A stretch of 64,000 bases of DNA from Nocardioides jejuensis (GCF_004337475.1 NZ_SJZJ01000001.1:223826-287825); one strand, 5' to 3'; shown: positions 35,720 to 43,827, counted from the first letter of the stretch. Notes: generated by a model from the letters alone, not told the origin. Program-made: numbers and translations.

Positions 35720-36851
35720 GCTGGAGCACCTCTTCGCAGGTCGGGAGCTTGGCGCGGTGGTCCGCGGCGTACAGGGAGACGGTCTTTTCTGCGTCGTCGA
35801 GCGTCGCGACGGCGGCCAGCCGCATGCTGCCCGGGTGAGCCGTCACGGCTTCGTCGCAGTTGCTGGCAGGCACGAGGAAGAGCGACGCACCATCCTGGCG
35901 GGCGCCCACGATCTTCTGCTGGATGCCGCCGATCGGGCCGACGAGTCCCTCGGCGTTGAGCATCTCTCCGGTGCCGGCGATGTGCGCGCCGCCGGTCAGC
36001 GACCCCGGGGTCAGCGTGTCCGCAATGGCGAGCGCGAACATCAACCCCGCGCTCGGGCCACCGATCTGGTCCGGCAGGTTGATCGTCACCTTGAACGGGA
36101 ACTTGTAGTCGAACGCCGCCTGGACCCCGATGACGGTCCGGCCGTCGACGACGCGCGGCGTGACCGGCACGGAGAGCTTCTTGCCGTCGCGCTCGACCAC
36201 GAAGGTCAGCGGCTTGTCCGGCGTCGCGTGCGAGATGACCCGAACGACGTCGTCCCAGACCCGGATCGGGTGGCCGGCGATGCTGACGTAGCGGTCGCGC
36301 TCGGCCAGCGCGCCGTCGGCCGGGTAGCCCGGCGAGATCGGGCCGACCACCGGCACGCTCGGCACCTTGATGCCGAGGTGCTCCAAGGCCGCGGCGATCG
36401 CGACGTCCTGCGACGTCGACATCTGCACCGCGGACTGCTTCTGCTCGGACACCGCCGTGTCCGAGGCACCGTAGACGTCCTCGGCGGGCCGCACGGCCTC
36501 GTCCTCGGAGAGCCAGGCGATCATCGCGGACAGCAGGGGTACACCGGTCTTCGGCGGCGTCGCCCGGATGGTCGTCATCCGCAGCTCGCCGTCATCGGGG
36601 TAGGTCTTGTGACCCTCGACCTGGATCCGCTCCGTGCCGCGCACCTCCGACAGCAGGTCGACCGTCGTGCCGCGCTGGAAGCGCACGTACGGAAGGGGTA
36701 CGGCGGCCATCGTCACCGCACCGACCACGGTCACCGCGGCCGCGACGAGCGTCGCGACGGTGTGACGGCTCATCCGCTGCGTCACGAGGTCGTAGTCGCG
36801 ATGGTGGACGCGGGCCTCGTCACCCGGATCCGCCACGACCTCACTCACCAC
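35703..36851 (-). CDS. PDZ/Lon-like S16 protease, membrane anchored
   Basis: A 382-residue YlbL/Rv3194c-type protein. One membrane helix (about 31-55) is followed by an extracytoplasmic part with a PDZ domain (~150-250, PGYPADGAL-ERDRYVSIAGHPI) and a Lon-type proteolytic domain. Its catalytic dyad is Ser267 (GGPSAGLMFAL) and Lys313 (GGIQQKIVGA). It should cleave envelope substrates. The GTG at 36851 overlaps the preceding small gene by 11 nt; an ATG at 36773 (MSRHTVATL) is an alternative start that keeps the membrane helix. Part of the moaE-UPF0182 operon. Confidence 0.9.
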   Translation of the reverse strand: MVSEVVADPGDEARVHHRDYDLVTQRMSRHTVATLVAAAVTVVGAVTMAAVPLPYVRFQRGTTVDLLSEVRGTERIQVEGHKTYPDDGELRMTTIRATPPKTGVPLLSAMIAWLSEDEAVRPAEDVYGASDTAVSEQKQSAVQMSTSQDVAIAAALEHLGIKVPSVPVVGPISPGYPADGALAERDRYVSIAGHPIRVWDDVVRVISHATPDKPLTFVVERDGKKLSVPVTPRVVDGRTVIGVQAAFDYKFPFKVTINLPDQIGGPSAGLMFALAIADTLTPGSLTGGAHIAGTGEMLNAEGLVGPIGGIQQKIVGARQDGASLFLVPASNCDEAVTAHPGSMRLAAVATLDDAEKTVSLYAADHRAKLPTCEEVLQHDRAQ

Positions 36852-37077
36852 GCGAGGGCCGCACCGCGATGCCGGTGCTGCGATCGCGCGGTCGTGAGGC
36901 GGCCGGACCGGTCACCTTCTGACCCGGGTGCTCCTTGCGCAGGGCCCGCGCCATCCGCTCGGCCGCGACCTCGGGGTCGACGCTGCCGCCGCCCTTGCCA
37001 GCCCACATGACCCACGCGATCGCAGCGAGCGTGACGACGACGGGCGGAGCCAGCCACCACAGGATTCCCAGGTCCAC
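36841..37077 (-). CDS. Small single-helix membrane protein
   Basis: A 78-residue protein. MDLGILWWLAPPVVVTLAAIAWVMWAG is a membrane helix. The cytoplasmic tail is charged (ERMARALRKEHPGQKV) and ends in an Arg/Pro-rich segment. It overlaps the PDZ/Lon-like gene by 11 nt and follows moaE by 17 nt, so it belongs to the same operon. No known family is recognised. Confidence 0.75.
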   Translation of the reverse strand: MDLGILWWLAPPVVVTLAAIAWVMWAGKGGGSVDPEVAAERMARALRKEHPGQKVTGPAASRPRDRSTGIAVRPSRGE

Positions 37078-37094
37078 GGTCGCAGCCTACGGGG

Positions 37095-37583
37095 TCAGGG
37101 GGTGCCGACCCACTCATCCGAGCCGTCGGCGAAGCGCTGGTGTTTCCAGATCGGGACCTCGGCCTTGAGCGTGTCGATCAGGTCGCGCGTCGCAGCGAAC
37201 GACTCGCCCCGGTGCGCGGCCGCCGTGGCCACGATGACGGCGATGTCGCCGATCGCCAGCGTCCCCACGCGGTGCACAGCAGCCAGGGCCAGGACGTCGT
37301 GTCGGTCGGCCACCTGCTCGCAGACCGCACGCAGGCGCTCGAGCGCCGTCGGGTGGGCGGAGTAGTCGAGGCCCGTGACGGCCAGGCTGTCGCCGTACGC
37401 CGCGTCGTCACCGTCGCCGTGCCCGCAGCCGCCCCGGCGGTCGTGGTCGCGGACCCGGCCGATGAAGAGGTTGAGACCGCCTGCTGCGTCATCGCCCAGC
37501 GCGTCGATCACAGCGACGACGTCCAGCGGCGTGTCCTCGATCGCAACGAGCCGTACGGCGCCCCTCTCACGTCCGTCCGTCAT
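37095..37583 (-). CDS. moaE: Molybdopterin synthase catalytic subunit
   Basis: A 162-residue enzyme that transfers sulfur from MoaD thiocarboxylate to precursor Z, making molybdopterin. The catalytic lysines are in LKAEVPIWKHQRF (Lys140, Lys147), and substrate-binding IGRVRDHD and VHRVGTL-IGDIAV are intact. A Gly/His/Asp-rich insert (about 51-66) follows the first Arg loop and is unusual. Its start codon is 23 bp from the divergent DUF2342 gene. MoeZ at 55303-56532 in this window could supply sulfur to the MoaD partner, which is not seen here. Confidence 0.92.
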   Translation of the reverse strand: MTDGRERGAVRLVAIEDTPLDVVAVIDALGDDAAGGLNLFIGRVRDHDRRGGCGHGDGDDAAYGDSLAVTGLDYSAHPTALERLRAVCEQVADRHDVLALAAVHRVGTLAIGDIAVIVATAAAHRGESFAATRDLIDTLKAEVPIWKHQRFADGSDEWVGTP

Positions 37584-37606
37584 GCGCGGAAGGGTACCGT
37601 GATCGC

Positions 37607-38926
37607 ATGAGTGAGACTCCCGGCCCGGGCGATCAGGGCGAGCCGAAGAACCCCTTCGAGGGCACGCCTTTCGAGCAGATCCTCGGGCAGTTCCTCGGAC
37701 AGGGTGCGGGCCAGGGCGGTGCCGCTGGCATGCCCGACCTGAGCGCCCTGTTCAGCCAGGTCCAGGCGATGATGCAGCCCTTCGAGGGCCCGGTGAACTG
37801 GCAGCTCGCCACCGACCTCGCCCGGCGTACGGTCGCGGCCGAGCCGGACCCGTCCCCCGATTCCGCGCAGGTCACCGCCGTCGCCGACGCGGTGCGTCTG
37901 GCTGACCTGTGGCTCGACGAGGCCACCGACTTCTCCAGCGGCGTGACGTCGACGGCGGCCTGGAGCAGGGCCGAGTGGATCGAGTCGACCCGTGAGGTCT
38001 GGCAGCGACTGGTGGAGCCGGTTGCCGAGCACGTCGTCGCGGCGATGGGCAAGGCGCTTCCGGCCGAAGCGGCCGCGATGGCGGGCCCGTTCCTCGGCAT
38101 GCTCACCCAGATGGGCGGCGCGATGTTCGGCAGCCAGATCGGCACCGCCATCGGCGGACTGGCCTCGGAGGTCCTCACCGCCTCCGACATCGGCCTGCCG
38201 CTCGGCCCGACCGGTCGGGCAGCACTCGTGCCGACCAACATCACGGCGTTCGCGGAGGGCCTCGACGTCTCCCGCGACGACGTCATGCTCTACCTCGCTC
38301 TCCGCGAGGCCGCGCACCAGCGGCTGTTCGCGCACGTGCCCTGGCTCCGCGAGCACCTGCTCACCGCCGTCGCCGACTACGGCCGCGGCATCACGATCGA
38401 CACGGCGGGCATCGAGGAGCAGATGCGGTCGCTCGACCCGTCGAACATGGAGGAGATCCAGTCGGCCCTCGAGGGCGGGCTCTTTGCGCCGTCCAAGACC
38501 CCGGCGCAGGAGGCCGCCCTGGTGCGCCTCGAGACCACCCTCGCGCTCGTCGAGGGCTGGGTCGACGAGGTCGTCGGCCAGGCCACGGCACAGCGCATGC
38601 CCGCCGCCGCGAAGCTCCACGAGGCCGTACGCCGTCGCCGCGCCGCCGGCGGACCCGCCGAGGAGACGTTCGCCGCCCTGGTCGGCCTTGAGCTGCGGCC
38701 GCGCCGCCTGCGGGACGCCTCGACGCTGTGGGGTTCGCTGCGTACGCGTCAGGGTGTCGAGGCCCGTGACGCCGTCTGGCTGCACCCGGACCTGCTCCCC
38801 TCGGCCGAGGACCTCGACGACCCGCTGGGCTTCCGCGAGGGCCTCGACATGCCGTCCGAGGAGATGTCGCCCGAGGACTTCGACGCCGCGCTGCAGCAGC
38901 TCCTCGACGGACCGTCGGACGAGTGA
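37607..38926 (+). CDS. DUF2342 zinc-dependent metalloprotease-like protein
   Basis: A 439-residue protein like Rv3195. The N-terminus is disordered (Pro/Gly-rich, NPFEGTPFEQILGQFLGQG). The conserved core follows, with PVNWQLATDLAR, an extended helical region and YLALREAAHQRLFAHVPWL, the zincin-like site. The family is annotated as zinc-dependent metalloprotease or as F420-biosynthesis-associated, without firm proof. TACCGT lies 6 nt before the ATG and no Shine-Dalgarno is present, so the message may be leaderless. The stop overlaps the NUDIX gene start (GTGA). Confidence 0.87.
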   Translation: MSETPGPGDQGEPKNPFEGTPFEQILGQFLGQGAGQGGAAGMPDLSALFSQVQAMMQPFEGPVNWQLATDLARRTVAAEPDPSPDSAQVTAVADAVRLADLWLDEATDFSSGVTSTAAWSRAEWIESTREVWQRLVEPVAEHVVAAMGKALPAEAAAMAGPFLGMLTQMGGAMFGSQIGTAIGGLASEVLTASDIGLPLGPTGRAALVPTNITAFAEGLDVSRDDVMLYLALREAAHQRLFAHVPWLREHLLTAVADYGRGITIDTAGIEEQMRSLDPSNMEEIQSALEGGLFAPSKTPAQEAALVRLETTLALVEGWVDEVVGQATAQRMPAAAKLHEAVRRRRAAGGPAEETFAALVGLELRPRRLRDASTLWGSLRTRQGVEARDAVWLHPDLLPSAEDLDDPLGFREGLDMPSEEMSPEDFDAALQQLLDGPSDE

Positions 38927-39501
38927 GCCTGCACGCCGACGCGAGCCGCGTGCTCGCCGACTGGGTCGCGCCCACGGACGACCAGGAGCAGCTCCGCCAG
39001 CGGTACGCCGAGGTGCTCTCCGCCCGCCCCGATGCGATGGGCCGCTCGTGCCGACCGGACCACCTGACGGCGTCCACGCTGGTCATCTCGGCCGACGGCT
39101 CGTCGGTGCTGCTGACGCTGCACGCGAAGGCGCAGGCCTGGTTCCAGTTCGGCGGGCATTGCGAGGACGGCGACGCCACGCTCGCGGGTGCTGCCCTGCG
39201 TGAGGCGCGGGAGGAGTCCGGGCTCTCCGACCTCGCGCTGGACCCGGTGCCGGTGCAGCTCTCGGAGCACGCGGTGCCGTTCTGTGGCGGGCCGCTCTCC
39301 GATGCCGAGTCGGGTGGTGACCCCACGCGCACCGTGCACCACCTCGACGTTCGGTTCGTGGCGGTCGCTCCGGCCGGCGCCGCGCATGCCGTCAGCGAGG
39401 AGTCGCTCGACGTCCGTTGGTGGCCGGCCGATGCGCTCCCTACCGAGGACCAGGACATGATCGAGCTCGTCGCCCTCGCGAAGGACCGGCTCGGCTTCTG
39501 A
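38923..39501 (+). CDS. NUDIX hydrolase
   Basis: A 192-residue NUDIX protein. The box runs from GGHCEDGDATLAGAALREA to REESGL; Asp replaces the usual first Glu (GxxEDGD), while the REAREESG core is intact. The substrate cannot be read from the sequence. Its GTG start overlaps the DUF2342 stop (GTGA), so the two are coupled, an arrangement that suggests a common function not yet known. It converges with the YgjP-like gene. Confidence 0.87.
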   Translation: MSLHADASRVLADWVAPTDDQEQLRQRYAEVLSARPDAMGRSCRPDHLTASTLVISADGSSVLLTLHAKAQAWFQFGGHCEDGDATLAGAALREAREESGLSDLALDPVPVQLSEHAVPFCGGPLSDAESGGDPTRTVHHLDVRFVAVAPAGAAHAVSEESLDVRWWPADALPTEDQDMIELVALAKDRLGF

Positions 39502-39517
39502 TCCCGACGCGTGCAGG

Positions 39518-40054
39518 TCAGCCGATGTCGGAGTCGTCCTCGCCATCGGGCTCGAGGCGGGCACCCGCGGAGTAGCCCTCGAGGTAACCCTTGGCCTTCT
39601 CGGCCTGCGGGTAGTTGGACACCCACGCCCAGAACTCGTCGGTGTGCCCCGCCTCGATCAGGTGCGCCAGCTCGTGCACGAGGACGTAGTCGACGACCCA
39701 GCGCGGCATGTCATGCAGGCGGTCCGAGAGCCGGATCGTGCGTTCCCCCGGCGTGCACGAGCCCCACCGGGAGCGCTGGTTGCTGACCCAGCGCACTGAG
39801 TCCGGCTTCGCGAGCCCGCCTAGGTAGGTGTCGGAGAGCTGCTTCGCTCGCTTCATCAGGTCGACATCGGTCGATCGCTTCGCGCGCTCCGTGCGGCTGA
39901 GGAGCCGCTTCACGATCCGCTCGACTTCGAGCTTCTCCTGGGCCTTCGACAGGCTCGACGGGATCATCACGATCACCCGGTTGCCCTCGAGGCGCGCAGC
40001 GATGGTGCGACGACGCTGCTTGGAGCGGCGTACCTCGACCTCGGGAGTCCCCAT
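39518..40054 (-). CDS. YgjP-like (DUF45) metallopeptidase
   Basis: A 178-residue protein with the M48-like motif VHELAHL (His127, Glu128, His131) and a following GHTDEFW carrying a further His. The family block NQRSRWGSCTP is present. These are marks of YgjP/DUF45 metal-dependent hydrolases, often linked to restriction or SprT-like processes. Physiological substrate unknown. It lies 18 nt downstream of the PHP gene stop and may share its transcript. Confidence 0.88.
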   Translation of the reverse strand: MGTPEVEVRRSKQRRRTIAARLEGNRVIVMIPSSLSKAQEKLEVERIVKRLLSRTERAKRSTDVDLMKRAKQLSDTYLGGLAKPDSVRWVSNQRSRWGSCTPGERTIRLSDRLHDMPRWVVDYVLVHELAHLIEAGHTDEFWAWVSNYPQAEKAKGYLEGYSAGARLEPDGEDDSDIG

Positions 40055-40072
40055 GGACCCGGAGAGTAGCGC

Positions 40073-41125
40073 TCAGAGACGAAAACGTGGCGTAGCCCAC
40101 TCCAGCAGGCGGTCGACCGGCCACGTCGTCACGATCCGGTCCGGGTCGATCCCGGCGGCCTCCGCGCGTTCGGCGCCGTACGCCAGGAAGTCGAGCTGGC
40201 CGGGAGCGTGGGCGTCGGAGTCGATGGAGAAGACGCAGCCAATGTCGCGTGCCAGCTCAAGCAGCTTCGTCGGCGGATCGCGGCGCTCGGGGCGGGCGTT
40301 GATCTCGACGGCGACACCCTCCTCGGCGCATGCCTCGAACACCACCCGCGCGTCGAACGTCGACTGCGGTCGCGTCCCCCGGTTGCCGGTCACCAGCCGC
40401 CCGGTGCAATGACCCAGGACGTTGGTGAACGGGTTGCGCACGGCGTTGACCATCCGCCGGGTCATCGCGTCGCGGTCCATGGCCAGCTTGGAGTGCACGC
40501 TGGCCACCCGTACGTCGAGACGCGCCAGCATCTCGTCGGTCTGGTCGAGCCGGCCGTCGTCGAGGATGTCGACCTCGATGCCCTTGAGCAGGGTGAAGGT
40601 GCCCGCCAGATGCGCGTTGACCGCGTCGACGACGTCGAGCTGACGGGCCAGCCGCTCCGCCGACAGCCCGTTGGCGACCCGCAGCCGCGGCGAGTGATCG
40701 GTGAGCACCTGGTACTCGCGACCGAGCTCCATGGCGGTGATCGCCATCTCCTCGATCGGCGATCCGCCGTCGGACCAGTCCGAGTGGCTGTGCAGGTCGC
40801 CGCGGATCTGGGTCATCAACGCCTCTCCCCCGGCGACGAGCGGCCCGCCGTGGCGCGCCTCGAGGTCGGCGAGACGCTCGGGCATCTCGCCACGCACCGC
40901 GGCCTCGATGACCTTCGCCGAGCTGGCGCCGATGCCCGGCAGCTTGGTCAGGGTCCCGGCGGCCACCAGGGCAGCCACTTCGTCGGAGGGCATCGGCAGC
41001 AGCGTGGAGGCCGCCGACCGGAACGCCTTGACCTTGTAGGAGTCCTCGCGGCCGCGCTCGAGGAGGAAGGCGATGCGCCGCAGCGCGGCGATCGGACCGC
41101 CGGCGTACTGCTCCGGAGCGCTCAC
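40073..41125 (-). CDS. Stand-alone HhH-PHP phosphoesterase (PolX C-terminal-like)
   Basis: A 350-residue protein. The N-terminal 100 residues hold a beta-polymerase-like helix-hairpin-helix (LTKLPGIGASSAKVIEAA). The rest is a PHP phosphoesterase: DLHSHSDWSDGGSPIEEM, LTDHSP, LKGIEVDILDDG, VASVHS and EINARPERRDPP supply the metal ligands, and SIDSDAH closes the site. It resembles family-X DNA polymerases but has no polymerase palm or fingers. Excision-repair nuclease is a plausible role. The GTG start at 41125 has GGAGGAG 6 nt upstream. Confidence 0.88.
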   Translation of the reverse strand: MSAPEQYAGGPIAALRRIAFLLERGREDSYKVKAFRSAASTLLPMPSDEVAALVAAGTLTKLPGIGASSAKVIEAAVRGEMPERLADLEARHGGPLVAGGEALMTQIRGDLHSHSDWSDGGSPIEEMAITAMELGREYQVLTDHSPRLRVANGLSAERLARQLDVVDAVNAHLAGTFTLLKGIEVDILDDGRLDQTDEMLARLDVRVASVHSKLAMDRDAMTRRMVNAVRNPFTNVLGHCTGRLVTGNRGTRPQSTFDARVVFEACAEEGVAVEINARPERRDPPTKLLELARDIGCVFSIDSDAHAPGQLDFLAYGAERAEAAGIDPDRIVTTWPVDRLLEWATPRFRL

Positions 41126-41221
41126 TTCTTCTCCTCCACAGGCTGGGGAACGACGTTCCGGCTGGTGGCGACGGGGCGAACGGCGCGGCCCGTGCGTGTC
41201 GTGCACAGGCTCATCCCGAGC

Positions 41222-41274
41222 CGGTCCACAGTCAATCGCATCCTCTCAACAGGTTGTCCACATCTTTGTCCACA
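41222..41274 (+). promoter_or_regulatory. DnaA-box pair upstream of the PHP gene
   Basis: TTGTCCACA occurs twice without mismatch (41254-41262 and 41266-41274), with starts 12 bp apart. A near-match CGGTCCACA lies at 41222-41230. TTGTCCACA is the actinobacterial DnaA box. The boxes are in the 322-bp gene-free region between the PHP gene and the crotonase gene. This is not oriC (no dnaA or dnaN nearby), so it could be a DnaA-controlled promoter or a DnaA-titration site. Confidence 0.55.
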
Positions 41275-41303
41275 GGGTGTGGGCAGTGATCCTTACCGAA
41301 CGG

Positions 41304-41416
41304 TTGACCCACGCACACATCGCTCCTAGCGTCGGAGCCACGCGAGGCCCCCGGGCTCCGCCGCCGCGCAGGCAAGGGGAAGGCAGGCGCGGCAGGCGCG
41401 AGGTTCCGGGGGCCTC
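41304..41416 (+). other. Candidate small structured RNA with its own promoter
   Basis: TTGACC (41304-41309) and TAGCGT (41327-41332), 17 bp apart, form a plus-strand promoter. Downstream, CGGAGCC (41333-41339) can pair with GGCTCCG (41354-41360). Alternatively GAGGCCCCCGG (41344-41354) pairs with CCGGGGGCCTC (41406-41416). The two structures share bases and exclude each other. No ORF is in the segment. The second pairing could also end the crotonase mRNA on the other strand. Confidence 0.35.
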
Positions 41417-41447
41417 CGCTGTTGTGAGGACCGGGTCAGTGCGCGGG

Positions 41448-42251
41448 TCAGCGCCCGGTGAACTCCGGCATCCGCTTCGCCTGGACCGCCGCAATGCCTT
41501 CCTGCAGGTCCTCGGTGCCGAAGGTGATCGGCTGCGCCAGTGCCTCGACCTGCAGCGTCTCGTCGAGCGACGTCCGCTGACGGCGCAGAGTGACCTTCGT
41601 GTAGCGCGTCGCGAGCGGCGCGTTGGCGGCTACCTGCGCGGCCGTGGCGAGCACCTCGTCGAGGAAGCCCTCGCGCTCGACCACGCGGGACACCAGGCCC
41701 AGCCGCAGCGCCTCGTCCGCGTCGACCAGCCGACCGGTCAGCAGGAGGTCGCGCGCCGCGGCATCGCCGACGACCTCGGGCAGGAGGTAGGAGATGCCCA
41801 TGCCCGGGTGCAGCCCCAGCTTGACGAACGACGCACCCAGCTTGGCGCCAGCGGCGGCGTACCGGATGTCGCAGGCGAGCGCGATGCCGAGACCGGCGCC
41901 AACCGCAGCACCGTTGACGGCCGCGATCGTCGGGACCTCGAGGTCGCGAATCGCGAGCCAGGTCCGGTAGAAGCCGAGCATCTGATCGCGGAGGGCGGGC
42001 GTCGGCAGGGCGCCGCTCTCGGCCAGCCACGTGGTGTTGCCTCCCGCGGAGAACGCGCGGCCGGCACCCGTCAACACGACGCAACGGACGGAAGCATCGG
42101 CCTTGAGCGATGCGATCGCAGCGGCCCACGACGCGGTCATCTCGTCAGACATTGCGTTCATCTGGTCGGGGTTGTCGAGGGTCAACAGGACGACACCGTC
42201 GGACGGACGCTCGATCCGGAGGTGGGTGAGGGTCTCGGACGCAGAAGACAT
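41448..42251 (-). CDS. Crotonase-family protein (enoyl-CoA hydratase/isomerase-like) lacking both catalytic Glu
   Basis: A 267-residue crotonase-fold protein. The oxyanion-hole segments are TGAGRAFSAGG and NGAAVGAGLGIALACDIR, and PGMGISYLLPEVVG follows. Aligned with FadB, the two catalytic Glu are replaced: GGGCE becomes GAGLG and PETKLG becomes SFVKLG. Hydration of enoyl-CoA is therefore unlikely; isomerase, hydrolase or another crotonase reaction is more probable. The ATG at 42251 begins a typical N-terminus. No other beta-oxidation gene is adjacent. Confidence 0.82.
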   Translation of the reverse strand: MSSASETLTHLRIERPSDGVVLLTLDNPDQMNAMSDEMTASWAAAIASLKADASVRCVVLTGAGRAFSAGGNTTWLAESGALPTPALRDQMLGFYRTWLAIRDLEVPTIAAVNGAAVGAGLGIALACDIRYAAAGAKLGASFVKLGLHPGMGISYLLPEVVGDAAARDLLLTGRLVDADEALRLGLVSRVVEREGFLDEVLATAAQVAANAPLATRYTKVTLRRQRTSLDETLQVEALAQPITFGTEDLQEGIAAVQAKRMPEFTGR

Positions 42252-42404
42252 GGCGGCACCCTACGGCGTGGCGCCTCCCACATTCACGCTCAGCCGTGGT
42301 CTAGGGTCACGGTGGCTGCGCGGACATCTCGGTGCGTGCAACCCCGGCGGGCTTCCCCACCCTCCCCGCCGTGACGACTGAATGAAAAGAATGAGGAGGC
42401 CGTC

Positions 42405-42563
42405 ATGGCTGAGACCTGGAGCGGCGAGTTCTACTGCGTGAAGTGCAAGGAGAAGCGCGAGGCCACGGGCGAGATCCGTGTCAACGAGAAGGGCACCAAG
42501 ATGGCCAAGGCCGTCTGCCCGGTCTGCTCGACCAACCTGAACCGGATCCTCGGCAAGGCCTGA
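42405..42563 (+). CDS. DUF5679 small zinc-ribbon protein
   Basis: A 52-residue protein with two CxxC knuckles: CVKCKEKREA and, 24 residues later, CPVCSTNLNRIL. This is a zinc ribbon. It matches the actinobacterial DUF5679 family, whose role is not known. A very strong Shine-Dalgarno (GAGGAGG, 6 nt before the ATG) and a strong terminator behind it indicate a separately and highly expressed small gene. Confidence 0.88.
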   Translation: MAETWSGEFYCVKCKEKREATGEIRVNEKGTKMAKAVCPVCSTNLNRILGKA

Positions 42564-42596
42564 GTCCGGCGCGCGGCATCTGCCGCACACTGACTT

Positions 42597-42626
42597 CGAC
42601 CCCCGGTCCTCACGGACCGGGGGTCG
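42597..42626 (+). terminator. Intrinsic terminator of the DUF5679 gene
   Basis: CGACCCCCGGTCC (42597-42609) pairs perfectly with GGACCGGGGGTCG (42614-42626) around a TCAC loop, 34 nt after the stop codon, followed by TGTCATTT. Confidence 0.85.
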
Positions 42627-42686
42627 TGTCATTTCCCTGTGGAGGACGTACGACGGCCCGCCGCTGCCCGTGCCAACCTGCGGGTC

Positions 42687-43607
42687 ATGGAGACGACTGA
42701 ACCGGCCCACCACCCGGGCTTCCCGGCCCGCGCAGCGTTGCGCCCCGGCGTACGCGTGGTGCGCAGGTCCGCCTCGGAGCTGCAGGTGGGCCTCTCCCCG
42801 ACCGACGCCGTGGTGCTCCCCGACCATCCCGCGGTGAGGATGCTCCTGCACGGCCTCGACGATGGCCGGCCACCCGCGCCGCCGGCCTTCCTGCCGCCGG
42901 TCGCGGTCGTCGCCTGCTCGGCCCTGCTCGCCCACAACCTCGTCGTGGACGCCGACCTGTGGTGCCGCGCCCTCGCCGGCACGAGCGGTGCTGCCGCAGC
43001 CGCCCGTTCGGCAGTCGTCGCCGAGGCGGGCGACGACGCCGCGACCCGCCTGGCAGCACGGCTCGCTGTGGCGGTCGGCATCGCTGACCAGGGTCTGCCC
43101 GAGGCGGCGGCTCACCTCGAGCAGCTGCTGGCGATCGGCGGGATCACCGTCGCGACGGCCAGACGCCCTGATGTCGTCGTCGTGCTGTCCGCAGGCGAGC
43201 CCGACCGCTCGGTCCTCGATCGCCTCGTCGGCGACGACGTCCCGCACGTGTCGCTCGTGGTCAGCGAGGGGCGCGTGCGGGTCGGGCCGTTCGTGCATCC
43301 GGGCCTGACCTGCTGCCAGCGATGCATCGACGCCCATGCCGCCGAGCAGGACCCCCGGCACGGGCTGGTGATCGAGCAGCATGTCGGCGCTCCACGCGGC
43401 CTGTGGGGCCTGCCCTCCCCCGTGCCGGCGGACCTCGTGGCGCTCGCGGTCGCGTTCCTCGCGCGCGACCTGAGCCGCTGGGCCGACGTGCTCGAGCCGG
43501 CGACCTGGTCGACCGTCATCGACGTCGACGCGGCGCTGACCTTCCCGCGCACGCACTGGAGCCGCCACGCTGCCTGTGGTTGCAGCAGCAACAGCAGGAC
43601 GGCGTGA
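42687..43607 (+). CDS. ThiF/cyclodehydratase-like protein
   Basis: A 306-residue protein that looks like a reduced ThiF/E1-type domain. The middle holds a hydrophobic VVVVLSAGEPDRSVLDRLV strand-helix unit. GPFVHPGLTCCQRCIDAH-x-x-EQDP is the cysteine knuckle used by the ThiF-like partners of azoline-forming cyclodehydratases. No clear ATP-binding GxGGLG is seen, so it is probably not a full adenylating enzyme. The C-terminus is Cys-containing (ACGCSSNS). In M. tuberculosis the same position, between Rv3195 and whiB7, is held by Rv3196; relation inferred. Starts at 42687 or 42639 are possible; neither has a good ribosome site. Confidence 0.65.
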   Translation: METTEPAHHPGFPARAALRPGVRVVRRSASELQVGLSPTDAVVLPDHPAVRMLLHGLDDGRPPAPPAFLPPVAVVACSALLAHNLVVDADLWCRALAGTSGAAAAARSAVVAEAGDDAATRLAARLAVAVGIADQGLPEAAAHLEQLLAIGGITVATARRPDVVVVLSAGEPDRSVLDRLVGDDVPHVSLVVSEGRVRVGPFVHPGLTCCQRCIDAHAAEQDPRHGLVIEQHVGAPRGLWGLPSPVPADLVALAVAFLARDLSRWADVLEPATWSTVIDVDAALTFPRTHWSRHAACGCSSNSRTA

Positions 43608-43636
43608 CGGCTCCGGATGTGGTCGTGCAGCGTCGG

Positions 43637-43774
43637 TCAGCGACCGACGCGGCCGAGGGCGAGGCGCGCGTCGTACGCAGCGCGGACCAGCCTGCGGCGA
43701 CGACGGATGCGTTCGGCCTCAGCCAGGCGCGCGGCGATGAGCTCACGCGCGAGGATCTCCGTCTGGATGTACAT
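43637..43774 (-). CDS. Small basic helical protein downstream of whiB7
   Basis: A 45-residue ORF (MYIQTEILARELIAARLAEAE, then an Arg-rich run RIRRRRRLVRAAYDARLALGRVGR). ACGGAG lies 8 nt before the ATG at a good distance. It follows whiB7 by 53 nt on the same strand and is predicted to be one or two amphipathic helices. Small proteins of this composition are common in Nocardioides. Function unknown. Confidence 0.5.
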   Translation of the reverse strand: MYIQTEILARELIAARLAEAERIRRRRRLVRAAYDARLALGRVGR

Positions 43775-43827
43775 CGTGGGTGCTCCGTTCAGGTATCGGT
43801 TCGGGAGGGTGGACGCGGTCGGGCGGG

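Noticed and set aside
41344..41416. Possible SRP (4.5S) RNA
   Set aside because: A GGGGAAGG-like stretch and a long stem suggested it, but the conserved SRP domain IV (CAGGUC-GGAA-AGCAG pattern) is not present.
42252..42404. Extra gene in front of the DUF5679 gene
   Set aside because: No ORF with a ribosome site or coding-like composition is seen; it is taken as a promoter/leader region.
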